This document shows, in pieces, positions 53,655 through 64,000 of a stretch of DNA of 64,000 nucleotides (within the stretch, counting starts at the first letter, position 1; every line of letters starts with the position of its first letter). This DNA comes from Prostheceraeus crozeri (taxonomy: Eukaryota; Platyhelminthes; Polycladida; Euryleptidae), in assembly GCA_907163375.1 (NCBI GenBank), contig CAJQUW010001859.1, forward strand, positions 806,001-870,000, given 5' to 3'. The position numbers were made by a program, and so were the translations under genes. The notes under the pieces are model-generated. The model was not told the origin of the DNA. It did no database searches and saw only the letters and a program-made list of their open reading frames with translations.

Positions 53655-54548
53655 GGCTGGTTCACATTACCCGAAGTTCGACGCTTGCGTTGGAAATATT
53701 TTGTAGTGAATGTGAAAGGGTCAAAATACTAGACGCTGCGTTCAACGCTAGGGTTTAGGAATCATTCTACTTTTGCGGCGATCATGAGCATGAATTTGTC
53801 TGAAAAATTGATCGAAGAAGTTCGGAAATACAATTTCCTGTATGATTTCAGCCTTCCGGACTATAAAGATAATGAAAAGAAGGAAAATTCTTGGAGTTTA
53901 ATTGGGAGGATCCTCGGAATTGAAGGAAGTGATGCAAGGAAGAAATGGAAAAGTTTGAGAGACGAAAGAAAGTCAAGGAGAAGAAGATGAAAAGTGGAAG
54001 CGGTGAAATTCAGAAGTTAGAAAAGTGGCCTTATTACAATTTGCCACATTTTTTAAGCGATGTCATCAAGCCAAGGACGTAGAGATACTGCTACACGTTC
54101 CGCTGGACAAATTGGCTCTCTCGGTACAATATGAGTAATCAGTGAGAAATGGTTCCACCAGTTTCAGTAGATAATCAAATCGTCTTGGACTCATTCGGGT
54201 ATAATGAAAAAACATTTTCTCGTCATTATCATGCTACTGCATGATAAGTCGAAATTCTTCTAATTCGTCGCGCATCATGAAGATTCTTCTGACCCATAAT
54301 CTTCATTTTCTTCTCTGCATAACTTTACGTCTCAAAGGAAGGAAAAGCGCGTGTCAGACGTTGAAACCAGACATGAATGTGAGCATACATTCAGGTATCA
54401 ATGTGAGCAGTACAACGCTGACGCAAGTGATTAGTCATCCGCTAACTTTTCCAAGATGCCAATGATTGAGGCTGCCTCTATCGCAAGCGTTTATCGTCAA
54501 AGCATCGGTCAGCGTCGAACTTCAGCGATTTTCAATGTGAACCAACTT
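53655..54548 (+). mobile_element. Harbinger-like element carrying a MADF gene
   Basis: The ends GGTTCACATTACCCGAAGTT (left) and, in inverse, GGTTCACATTGAAAATCGCT then GAAGTTCGACGCT (right) form imperfect terminal repeats, with ACGCTTGCG/CGCAAGCGT words further in. The interior has a MADF-type coding region but no transposase. PIF/Harbinger elements commonly encode a separate Myb/MADF protein, so this is probably a deletion derivative of such an element. Confidence 0.6.
53784..54080 (+). pseudogene. MADF-domain protein of the Harbinger-like element
   Basis: The frame from 53784 encodes NLSEKLIEEVRKYNFLYDF, W-S-L-I-G-R-I-L-G and KKWKSLRDE, the ordered landmarks of a MADF DNA-binding domain. 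After the domain this frame stops at 53990. A neighbouring frame continues with KKMKSGSGEIQKLEKWPYYN and HFLSDVIKPR, the usual linker of MADF-BESS proteins, so a frameshift has probably occurred near 53955. No BESS motif seen. Confidence 0.6.
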
Positions 54549-57500
54549 TAAAGCAATCATGGATTCATTGATTTGTTAAACGTTTCAACATGTCTCTTGT
54601 ATTGCATTTGCCATGGTTTGCTACCATGCAGATCCGAAATTCACCTAAAGACAGCCAAAATACATTTGAGCATGCAGATTCTGAATTTCAGAGGCCGGGT
54701 GACACGCAACCCTTTCATGTTTTCAGCTTTTCTTTCTTAGGCCACACAGGAATAAAATTTCTTCATGCACTCTGCGATGCTGAGCCCATGTTCCATTGAG
54801 AAACACAGATGCTGCTGAGAGTCCCCTCATTGATCTCCGTCGATCCATTTGACCTAACAGCTTCCTCTTTCCGCCACTGGTGTAAAACCAATTGACCAAC
54901 ATCAATAAAGTTTTTTAGTTTTGTACTCAAATGATGAAACTTCTATAGGTGCTCGTCGATAATATCCTCTATAATCCGTCGAAGCAATATTGATGTTTTT
55001 GTAGCTCATGTTTCCACCTAGTCAATCATATTTGTGTACAATTTCATTTGTCCTGATTCTAGTCCAGGCAATACATGTTTTAACCCGCCACAAATTGCAA
55101 TCGTTTCAAGAGTGGGCTCTTCTTGTAGAGAAAAATCCCTTATCAACATATCGAAAATGTAGGAAAATCAAGTTAGTGGAACCCTGAACTTTCCACTTGA
55201 AGTCACGAGTCTTTTCGAAATATAGAAACAGGCTCACTCCAATGAAATCACGGATAAAGATGACAACAGCCAATCAAAATGAAGCGCTCATGCTTTGCAT
55301 AATTTACTGCATTTACCTTACACATAGCTCTCACCAATACCAGCTATGTTTGCTGAATTATGTCCTTTCCAAGCGGCTAGTTTTCTCAGGCATTATGTCA
55401 GTAATACTTAAGTAGATCTTTCAGACGAATTCAAAGTCCGGATATCTCGATCTTTAATCCCACGATTCCAGAAACAAAAAATTAGCCAGAATTCCTTGAC
55501 GCAAACTTCAATCGAATACATATGCAATTATATTTCCAAAATGCTACGTTATCCAAAATAGACGTATTATTTCGTTCTCCGCATGGTAAAGCCAGTGAGT
55601 ACATAATGCTGAAACCTTAATAGAAATAAGAAGCAAAACATCAGGTACATTGAAAATACGATGTGTTGGTATCAACAAATAGGAGTATTGAAATATAGTC
55701 TACTTTTATATATCAACAAGCTGGCCTGCAAAAAATCAAGGACATAAGTGAGACAAAAACTCGCAACGTGTGCGCACTGAACTCATATGATGATAACGCA
55801 ACACAGATAACTTGGATAACCGCTCAATTAGCTTCGTCATGCTTACGCAACGCAACTGCTGCATAATTTTCTTCTTCTCCGATAACTGTGATCTCCAGCA
55901 CTTGATTTGGCGCCTCATTTTCGTCAAAGTTCGCCAACGAATGCTCACTTCCATGCAACTTGCTTCGCACTGTAGTTCAACAGGCTCAGAAAAATATTCG
56001 CAAGGGTCCACTTTGTTTTCATCCCTTTCAGATGCGGGTGCTGGATTATGCAGGTGCTGGGCGGTAGGAAGGCAATAGAGCAGGAGCAGGTAGGACTCGA
56101 CTTTGGTTGTATAATTTTGGCATTTTAGGGCTTGGACTGATGGATTCCACTCTCATTACGAATGGACGCTTACAAGCATCTTTATTTACAGTTTGAGATT
56201 CATATATTAATGTTGCGTAGCTCAATTTCTTCCTCGTCAGTCTTGAAGCAAAATAGTCAGACATTGTTAGATATTACGTTTTGGAGGCAACATCTCTTTA
56301 ACACAGTATATATATACCTACATAATCCAAGCAGTATGGGCGACAATTTGTGTTTTGTGAAATTGATCAAAATTTAGCTTCCTGTAAAAATGCCTATCAT
56401 GGAAGCACATTTCGATCACCCCTATGCATAGAAGGATTTACGCACTAGTGCCTAACCGGAGATTCCTCATTCCAATTAAGTTACCAGTTACCTTGTACGA
56501 CTACTGAAATAAGAATATTCGTTACTAAGAATTCATTACAATTCATTAAATCGTTTTCGATACCACAGGAAGTCATAACAATGTGCATGCAGCTTTAAGT
56601 AGAATACAAAATGCATTTCGACTTTTTGTTTTATCATTCCATAAACCCATGCAAATTAAGAGATGGACAATTCCATAAATAACGCACGGGCGTTCTGACA
56701 CATACTCGTCATTTCCCATCATGACTTTATCCATGAAAATTGCACCATACCATGCCAAAATAGTTTGAAATATTAATCACTTTTCAAATATTCAAAAGTA
56801 TTCCTCTTTCGACGCTAGAGGTCAAAAGGTCACTGTAAACCACAGACCACGCAATATGGAAATTTACGAAGATCTGGTATCCCACAGGTGAGTTATAATG
56901 AAGAAGGAATGCATACTTACATGCACCTGCTCTGTCTATGTACGATGTCCAAACTGCTCGTGTATATGAACGGGTTCAGGCATGGAGCTTATTTGGCCGT
57001 ATTTATATTGAATAATTAACAAACACTGCATGACTATACAATTATTGCTGCCTTTCACTCTCTTCGTCATGGATTACTAGTATAAGAGGTGTTCAAATTT
57101 CATGAAATCCGAAATTTCCTTGACCCTCTGAACAAATTCCCTTGAATCTTGCATTTTTCTGCTCAACGACCCATGCTTTCTTGTGTTCTCACTTCATCAC
57201 CAACACAACTTCTTGTTCTAAGTCGACTTATTTTCATTTACATTGAAAATTAATGACAAGATATCGTGCTAGTTCAGTGTGCAAGAATCTGCAGAGTATA
57301 CCGCATCTTTGTGAGCTTGAATCTACCGTCATCTAGTAAAACTCAAGCTAGAAACTGAAACTTTCAGCGTAAATATCATTGATCCTTGGGCAAAAAAGCA
57401 CTAAAATTCATCTTGCGAACAATTCGACACTCCAACTCGGAAGCGCAACTTTGATTCCAGAACCGCGTCATTTAGTAGTCAAATGAAAGGTGAGAAGAAA

Positions 57501-58226
57501 ATTCTCAACTTAGGTCAGCAAATTGCCGTTTTTCTTCAATTGTGTAAATGATGGACCACCCTATTGGACACGATCAGGAATAAAAAAGTATGATTCCATT
57601 ATAAAAGTTGTGGTGGATCGATATGATCATTCGAAGTTCGAATCATCTGAATTCTAAGGAAAACATCTCGTGGATATCCTGATTAAAATACTCTTATCCG
57701 AAGGCAATCTGATTTTGCGAAACGCGTATTTGCGGATTATAACATGATAAGACGAATCTGTGAATTTCCAAAAAAAATATGAAAGCATAACGGCAGCGAC
57801 CTTTGCAGCAATTAATATATTTGTTGAAAGCAAATGTCAATCTGCAAAATGGAATCGAAGCCCTTTAAATGGTATTAGCTATTTCATAGCCTGTCTTAAA
57901 CTAGGGCACTGATACATGACGTCTTCAAATTGGTCCAAACACACGGAATAGTTCTTCAATTCACTCAGCTCCTGCTCCAACAGATCTTCGCGTTGAATAT
58001 CTCTTATCCACATTTGAAACATAGAAAAATATTTTAAATAGAGATGACAAAGAATCAAACTGTTAAAGGGATTGTTCTTCATTCAAACTATTTATGCAAT
58101 TTGTCTTCATTAAAAGAAAACTCCCGAATGTACGATAAAAGATTGATAGGTGATTCATTTATTAACAGCTGTGTTGACTGCTCAATTTCCGTTGCCGCGT
58201 TGCCTACTTTGAACGCATGACATGCA

Positions 58227-58270
58227 AGACGACATCAGGGAGTTCTTACGAACTCTCTGGTGTCGTCTTT
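58227..58270. repeat. perfect hairpin
   Basis: AAGACGACATCAGGGAGTTC and, after a TTAC loop, GAACTCTCTGGTGTCGTCTT: about 20-base arms with one mismatch. Short and isolated. Confidence 0.6.
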
Positions 58271-58658
58271 AGAACTCCGTGTACCACATGTTTGGGCATC
58301 AAAGTTGCAATACCCACATATTTCTAGTCATGTGACAATTTTCAAAGTAGTTTTACAACCTCTGATTTTCCTTTGATAAGAAAATGCTTCCTTCCATATT
58401 TATTTTCAAGCTACATACTTACGAAGTAGAGTTCTTCCTCTTCTTTGATTAAAAAATGTTTCAACTCTTCGTGGCATTCCATTGATCATGTTCAAATAAA
58501 TTTCATTCAAATGATTTCCCCTAATCATGATGAGAGCTTGCCTTGCTAGACCTACCGAAGAATTGATTCATGATGTTCTGCTAAAAGTTCTCCATTGATG
58601 GCATGTCCGCAGACTTTTACGGGCTTTTAAGGTTGAGTCCGAAAAGAACTCAGTAGAC

Positions 58659-58985
58659 CTAAATTGTCTGCAGGTCTCTCATTCTCCTTGTCTTAGTGTG
58701 TAAGTCATCCGTGACACCATTCTTCGCACATTTCACTGGGAGTTCTGAAGATGTTCTCGGAATCAATTTCGATAAACGGAATTTGACCATCTCGCTCTGA
58801 TCATTTCCGTAATCATCCGCAGTTGCAGCGGTGGTCATGAAACTAGCCTGTCTCTCATTGTGTCTCATTATGATACGACTGACAGAAGCGTGGCTAATTT
58901 TAAGTATTACAGCAATTTCACTGTGACATATGATTTTAGCGTTTTCTAACGGGTGGTGACTTGTACTCAGCGTATCCAATTGCAT
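58659..58985 (-). pseudogene. Tc1/mariner transposase N-terminal remnant
   Basis: 108 residues open on the - strand. HSEIAVILKISHASVSRIIM fits the first helix-turn-helix of Tc1/mariner transposases (S..eIA..l.is..tV.rii.r), followed by a basic linker and PRTSSELPVKCAKNGV, which matches the second paired-like half (nP..S..el......gv). The DDE catalytic domain is not recognisable downstream, so only a decayed N-terminal part remains. Confidence 0.45.
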
Positions 58986-60084
58986 ATGCCTATCAAACGC
59001 ACCGAGGAGTCAAGTCTGTGATTAAAACACGAATGTGAAGCTAATTTTCAAAAATTGATGATGATGGCAACGTTGTGTAGGCCGGACCATATACGATCAA
59101 TTTTACCAATCGATTTCGTATTGAAATCTCAATGACACTGTAAAGCGGACAATGTGACGTTGCACAGAAAAATCAGCAGGATGCTGCACCGTGTCAAACG
59201 CCTAATTTGATGTCGAAGTCATGACAACGCCACGCCAATAAAGAGATTACGACACAGAATACCGGTAATCATAAATGAGGCATGTATTTCAATAATTTTA
59301 TTCTTGAAAAAACGATATCAAAGAAATTCAATTGCAGTTCGAAGCTCATTTTTGCGGGGTTTTCTTTTACAGTATCACGACCATTTGTCGTTACTGCTGT
59401 CACTGTATCACGCATCTGTCTGAGAAATTATTCCAACCAAAAATCAGGAGGAAACGTTCAGACATGCTTAATAGCTGTTAGAACACACACACAACATGCA
59501 ACAGATGAATTCCTAGATGAACACTGATATATTGATGAGGCTACTAGACCTAGCCTGACAACCCTCACATTGATACCGCTACACCAACTGGAATCTCTCC
59601 ATAGAGTGTTTTATAGTTTCAGATTCTTCCAAATTCGAGCGCAACAGGCGCATCTCTTTTTAGAATTCCTGAAAACGAGCGCCGAAGTCAGGACCAGGCG
59701 CGATAGATTCGAGGTTGACAACGCGCCTACAGCATGTACATAGATCTACTATAAAAATTTCGAAAAAAGATCGCCAGTCCATTGAGGCATTGCAATTTGA
59801 ATACTAACCTCAACCTCTGCCTTGGGTGGTATAGAGAATTAAAACGCGACTTGACAATCGTTTCCCAAGCAATGCACACCGGTACGGGGCTTGAAAAGCA
59901 CCCTTCATATTGCAATCATTTAAAACTAAACAACATATAAAAAATTGCAACACATGACTAGAATTTTTAAGAAGGAAGAAATGCCAACAGTGCTGAAGTG
60001 TTGTCAAAATGCAAGCCTACACCATGTTCCTCGTCAGTGAATCATTCAAATCGACAAAAATACATAAACACTTGGTACCTATAT

Positions 60085-60175
60085 TATTTTTTTATTATAT
60101 TCATATTATTTTATATTATATTTATATATAATATATTTATATATTAATATATTACAATATTATTATATAAGTATT
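60085..60175. repeat. AT-only low-complexity tract
   Basis: About 90 bases of TATTATT/ATATATTT-type sequence with almost no G or C. Confidence 0.8.
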
Positions 60176-60859
60176 TAGTTTCATTGAATCCAACAGCCAA
60201 ATTCGATACATCTGGGAATTTATCGAAACTCAACTTTCCCCTTGACGCGGCTTGCTCCGATATGTATTCGTGCATTTAACTACGGCACAGTAAGACATGC
60301 TTTTAAGATGAGTCAACTGTGCTGAAAAGACTATCTAAGATCAAGCGTTTCTTAGCAAAACCTAAAATACAAACAGCTTGCAAGTAAGTGATATTTATTA
60401 AGTGATACTTATAACTGCCATAAGAATAAAAAAATCTAATATTGATATTTAGGAAAATTTCGCAAATATTACCTTCAGAAAACAGTGCGTTCAAAGTGAT
60501 AACTAGCGTGATTCTAACTATTCCGCAAATTTAAAAAGAAGCTTACTACTCATCGAAGATGGCTGAACGTATTTTTTTGATACACTCTAACAAAAATGAT
60601 TTCCATTTTTTTAGCATGCGTTCAATGGGGAGTTTTCCATCTTTACAATATACATAATCTTTGCTTCTATCTATCTGCAGATACAAACTGATTCAGATTT
60701 GTACAAGTTAAGCTACAAATCTGCAAGTTTTACCATCAATAAACAATGACTTTCTGCAACAAACGTCTTGTGAAAACGCACAGCTTTTAAAGCCGGTAGG
60801 TCAGAGACGCGTTTACGTCAGCAGTGGTGGAAGGTGAGGGCTTCCGGAAGCCCTTCCAC

Positions 60860-62040
60860 TTTCCAAAAAACCTTTCAAAGATCAGTGTGCCTTCCGACCA
60901 TCAGGAGGAACAACAGGAGCCTTAGTTGCGTTTACCCACTTTATCACGAGCCTTCTCGAGATCAACAGTGTTGTGAGAGTCATTTCACTGGACTTCTCCA
61001 AGGCATTTGATACGATGAGACACGGCAATCCATTCCGAAAAATGTGCAATCTTAATATATCCAACGAACTGTACAACTTGCTCATCGACTTCATCACTGA
61101 ACGCCGCCAAACCACAAGTTATGGAGGCACCATCTCTGGAGAATCAAAAATTAACGCTGGTGTCATTCACGGCTCTGTATTAGGTCCTTTTGCATTCTCC
61201 TTCGCAATGTCAGATCTAATGCTCATCAGAGATGGGAACATCATTCCGCCGAATAACATCAACTCCACAGAGACTGAGTCGTCCTCAATGCGCAACTTGG
61301 AAGAAGAAAATAACCTGAAAATCAATGCATCAAAGTCTAAAGAAATTATCTTCAAAAAGCCAAGGGCTCAACAAGAACCTAAACCATTACTTCAGATAAA
61401 GCGATATCAAGAACTAACAATTTTAGGAGTCACATTCACCGATCGCCTAAAAATGGGCACTATGCCAACAATCAAATCAAGAAATGCAACCGAAGTCTGT
61501 ACGCCATCAAAATCATCAAGAACCGAGGTGCGAAGCCTCAGTCTGTCCAGCAAGTTTACAACGCTCTCGCCCTCAATCGTCTCCTTTATGCGATAGCAAA
61601 TTGGTGGGGTTTCGCACACACCAAAATGACAAGACACCCCTTGTGAGCTACGTAAATAAAAGTATTAAATTCAAGTACTGTAACGCGATCAACATTCAAG
61701 ACACAATTGCAAAAAATGAAAACCGCTTGTTCAAGAAGGTCACTATCAACGAAATGCATCCACTGTACAAGTTCTTTTCCCCTAAGATAAACCACGATCG
61801 GAATCTAATAAGAAAACCGCAGTCATTACAAAGAACAGTGATGAACATCATGATCACAACATTGGAAGGAACTTTTTCAACCAACTACTTCACGCTGACT
61901 TTACCATTTGACAGTTCCGTGTTCAGTCTACCACTCTTTTAAACTGACTGACTTACTAAGGAACTTACATAATTATTTTTCTTCATCTATTGTAATCCGC
62001 CATGCGTTTGTCACATCGGAATAAAGCTTTTTATTATTAT
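60860..62040 (+). pseudogene. decayed LINE reverse transcriptase (Rex1/CR1/jockey-like)
   Basis: Near 60886 the frame reads CAFRPSGGTTGALVAFTHFI, then VISLDFSKAFDTMRHGNP and NAGVIHGSVLGPFAF, the RT blocks of non-LTR elements. After SDLMLIRDGNIIPPNN the YADD-containing block is missing and the text resumes at NNLKINASKSKEIIF, so an internal deletion removed the active site. From about 61480 the coding sense moves to another frame (CNRSLYAIKIIKNRGAKPQS onward), a frameshift, and continues to LPFDSSVFSLPLF near 61940. The 3' end has AATAAAG and TTATT repeats. The 5' half of the element is absent. Confidence 0.75.
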
Positions 62041-62069
62041 ATCATTACTATTTATTATCGAGCAATGAT

Positions 62070-62680
62070 ACTTTCATTTCCAAATATGCTGACGACGTGG
62101 TTATTGGCATTCCTATTCGGGCGAATGTAGACTTAGAACTTTCTGTCAGAGAAGAAATTCAACACGTAGAAAATTGGTGTAACACTCACGGGTTAGAACT
62201 GAACAAAAAGAAAACGAAATTATGCATATATCAAGAAACCTCATGTTTCTGTTCCTATACCATCGAATGTTGAATTTGTGCGGGAGCTTCGGATTCTTGG
62301 TGTAATCTACAATGCAGCATTTTCTTGGGATAGCCATGTACAGAATATCTGAAAACTCACGTGTCAACGAGTCTATGTGATCAAACGTTTGAAGACTTTC
62401 TTACAAATACCTGGTCTCATTCGACTATATAATGCAACAGTTTTATTTATTCTAGAATACAATGCACCGTTATTTATAGGCATGAATAAAGAAAGCTCGA
62501 AAAAACTTGAGAGAGTAAGAAAGGGCTCTACATGATTTTGTACCTCCAACGTTGTCAACCACAAAGAAAGTACTGCTTCGAAGTTTTGCACCGACACAAG
62601 ATTTGACTCCTTCATTCCCACTTGCGCAAAATAAATATGTCATTATCTGATTTTGGATTTGCCTGTAAAAATTACACATG
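62070..62680 (+). pseudogene. second LINE reverse transcriptase fragment
   Basis: Directly after the TTATT tail of the previous copy, the sequence reads YADDVVIGIPI, then VENWCNTHGLELNKKKTKL, the RT active-site block and the block after it. Further on, in shifted frames, LRILGVIYNAAFSWDSHV and LYNATVLFILEYNAPLF match the RT thumb region. Stops and frameshifts are frequent. It begins exactly at the YADD block, unlike the neighbour that lost this block, and represents a different, older copy. Confidence 0.65.
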
Positions 62681-62925
62681 GAATTTTGTGCATAACTGTC
62701 TGAGTATGTAATGTTCGATTTCTAATCATCGCAATAAACGCTTGTTATTATATTCATGCATGTATATGTATGTATCAAATATATCAAATCCAGGTTGCTT
62801 ATGAAAGGCTGTCTATTTGTCTCTATATATAACTTAGGAAGAACTCAAAACCTTTTATAACGGAACGGAATGTCGAATGAAAGATCCTTTTCTTGTTTCT
62901 GTTCCTGCTTTCTTTTGCGTTACAG

Positions 62926-63078
62926 GTTAATTAGCAGTATCAACATCATCCTTTATTGTATTGGATTGACATTTTCACATGTTCCCTTTCACCCTTTTGC
63001 AAGCGGATGTTGTTCAACTCAAAGAAAACATTATAAATTGGATATTTTCTATTACCTGAGATATATTTTTCATACATT
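62926..63078 (+). CDS. possible M1-region exon of the ligand-gated ion channel
   Basis: A long polypyrimidine tract (TTTCTGTTCCTGCTTTCTTT) ends in TTACAG at 62925. The first base would complete the split codon left at 50036. The open stretch after it holds a hydrophobic segment (residues IIL to FHPFA) and then a charged turn with QRK and a second aromatic/hydrophobic run, roughly where M1, the short intracellular link and M2 should lie. A donor GTATGC near 63079 would leave in phase 2. The match to M1/M2 is loose; a rival candidate exists near 50960. Confidence 0.25.
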
Positions 63079-64000
63079 TTTGTATGCGATAGAGAAATGA
63101 TCTTTGATCTTGGATTCAGTAGGTCAAAGGATATCTCAGGATAACTCATAAAGCCAGTCAGAATGTGGAGGACAATCAGTTGTCTCGACAGTTGACATCG
63201 TGGCGACTGTCGTAGATATTTGCGTCTGACTGCAGTTTGAGAACAATTGCCGAGTGTCAAGTCTCCTCAAAATGGCCTTTTGCAGTGAAGAGGTCGCCGT
63301 TACATTGAAGTCAACGGCCTCTTGTGAGTCAAAGTGGAGGACCTAACAAAGGTAGTGGTCGACTACCTCACAGTGGAATTGAGGCCTAGTCCTCCGCTGT
63401 GGACACAAAGGGTTGCCCATGTGTCCATTGTTGGTCTGTCATTCGAGGTACCCAAAGTCCGGACTAAACGTTGCGGACGAGTTGGCTAATGGGATTGGGC
63501 AGACGGCAATGACACAAATGTGAGCAGACCAAAGATGAATATGGAAATAAGAAGGTTTTCGAGAGAGTTAGTTTGAGGAAGTTGTCATCGAACGTCGTTG
63601 GCAGTTGTGACGTCCAAGACGCGAATGACCAGGAGGTCGTGAAGGGAGGAGTATCAGACGGCACTCCAAATTTCAGGAAGTTGACCTCCAGGGAAATAAA
63701 ACGATGTCCATAAAAGTGCAAGAAAAAAGAACAGCTGATGGATGGAGAAATAACTCACACTATATTTTGTCTATCCATGCTTAGTCCGGGAATGCCTTTT
63801 GTTTGTACGTCATTGTCGTGGAATAAGATCGATTGTTGTCAACATTTGTACCATTGTCAACACGAAAATAAAATACAACACGAATGAAAAAGCTCAACAC
63901 GAAACGAATCAAGATCGTGCTTGTGTCGTGTTCATGTCATGAATACAGGTCTCTAGTTCGGACGGCCATGTCGTGCAGTCGATGGTGCTAAAGCAAAGCG

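Larger units (their letters stand above)
50037..64000. other. downstream intronic or intergenic region, unassigned parts
   Basis: Elements recognised are listed separately. In 51490-53650, 54550-58225, 59000-60080 and 63100-64000 I see nothing I can name. The stretch 63140-63700 is less AT-rich and contains several short inverted GAGG/CCTC words, but no coding domain. Confidence 0.4.

Noticed and set aside
55736-56011. Leftward 91-codon frame with a basic helix
   Set aside because: Some resemblance to coiled parts of THAP-type transposases, but no zinc-binding residues or catalytic motif; too weak to list.

Overview
The window is AT-rich animal nuclear DNA from a marine invertebrate. The palindrome TAGGCCTA (eight copies seen, all outside the large insertion) and many TACATG/ATGTAC words remind me of echinoderm and hemichordate genomes. 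That placement is an inference from general impression, not a database result.

Host layer: on the + strand, phase-compatible exons at about 1769-1834, 7723-7931, 10959-11003, 17072-17181, 44900-45152 and 49978-50036, with a doubtful one near 62926, read as the extracellular half of a pentameric ligand-gated ion channel (nicotinic receptor/Cys-loop superfamily). It is divergent: the first cysteine of the Cys-loop is absent. The window is therefore mostly the introns of one gene, and those introns are full of transposon debris.

Insertion layer: 18249-38768 (20.5 kb) is a Polinton/adintovirus-like element in the largest intron of that gene. It is flanked by a perfect 6-bp target duplication (ACCCTT) and has long terminal inverted repeats with poly-C/poly-G modules and tandem arrays. 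From left to right it holds: a rightward cluster (unknown first gene, two RING-type proteins, DEDDh exonuclease-like protein, polymerase-N-terminus-like protein, pX-like core peptide, packaging ATPase, a basic protein, chromodomain integrase, minor-capsid-like protein, double-jelly-roll-type major capsid candidate, adenovirus-type protease region); two related leftward small genes; two related rightward penton/fibre-like genes; a leftward zinc-finger protein resembling the N-terminal module of Polinton-type DNA polymerases; and an accessory end with one rightward and three leftward small genes under their own TATA boxes. I recognise no family-B polymerase core. The element looks young and nearly whole, with perhaps one or two breaks, and is treated here as a fossil provirus.

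Other repeats in the introns: a Penelope-like retroelement fragment (GIY-YIG domain between inverted arms that carry hammerhead-ribozyme-like motifs); LINE fragments at 14.2, 60.9 and 62.1 kb; a pogo/Tigger-like 1.1-kb element; a Harbinger-like element with a MADF gene; remnants of hAT and Tc1/mariner transposases; two tRNA-derived SINEs; and several foldback MITEs and hairpins. The remaining long stretches show nothing I can name.
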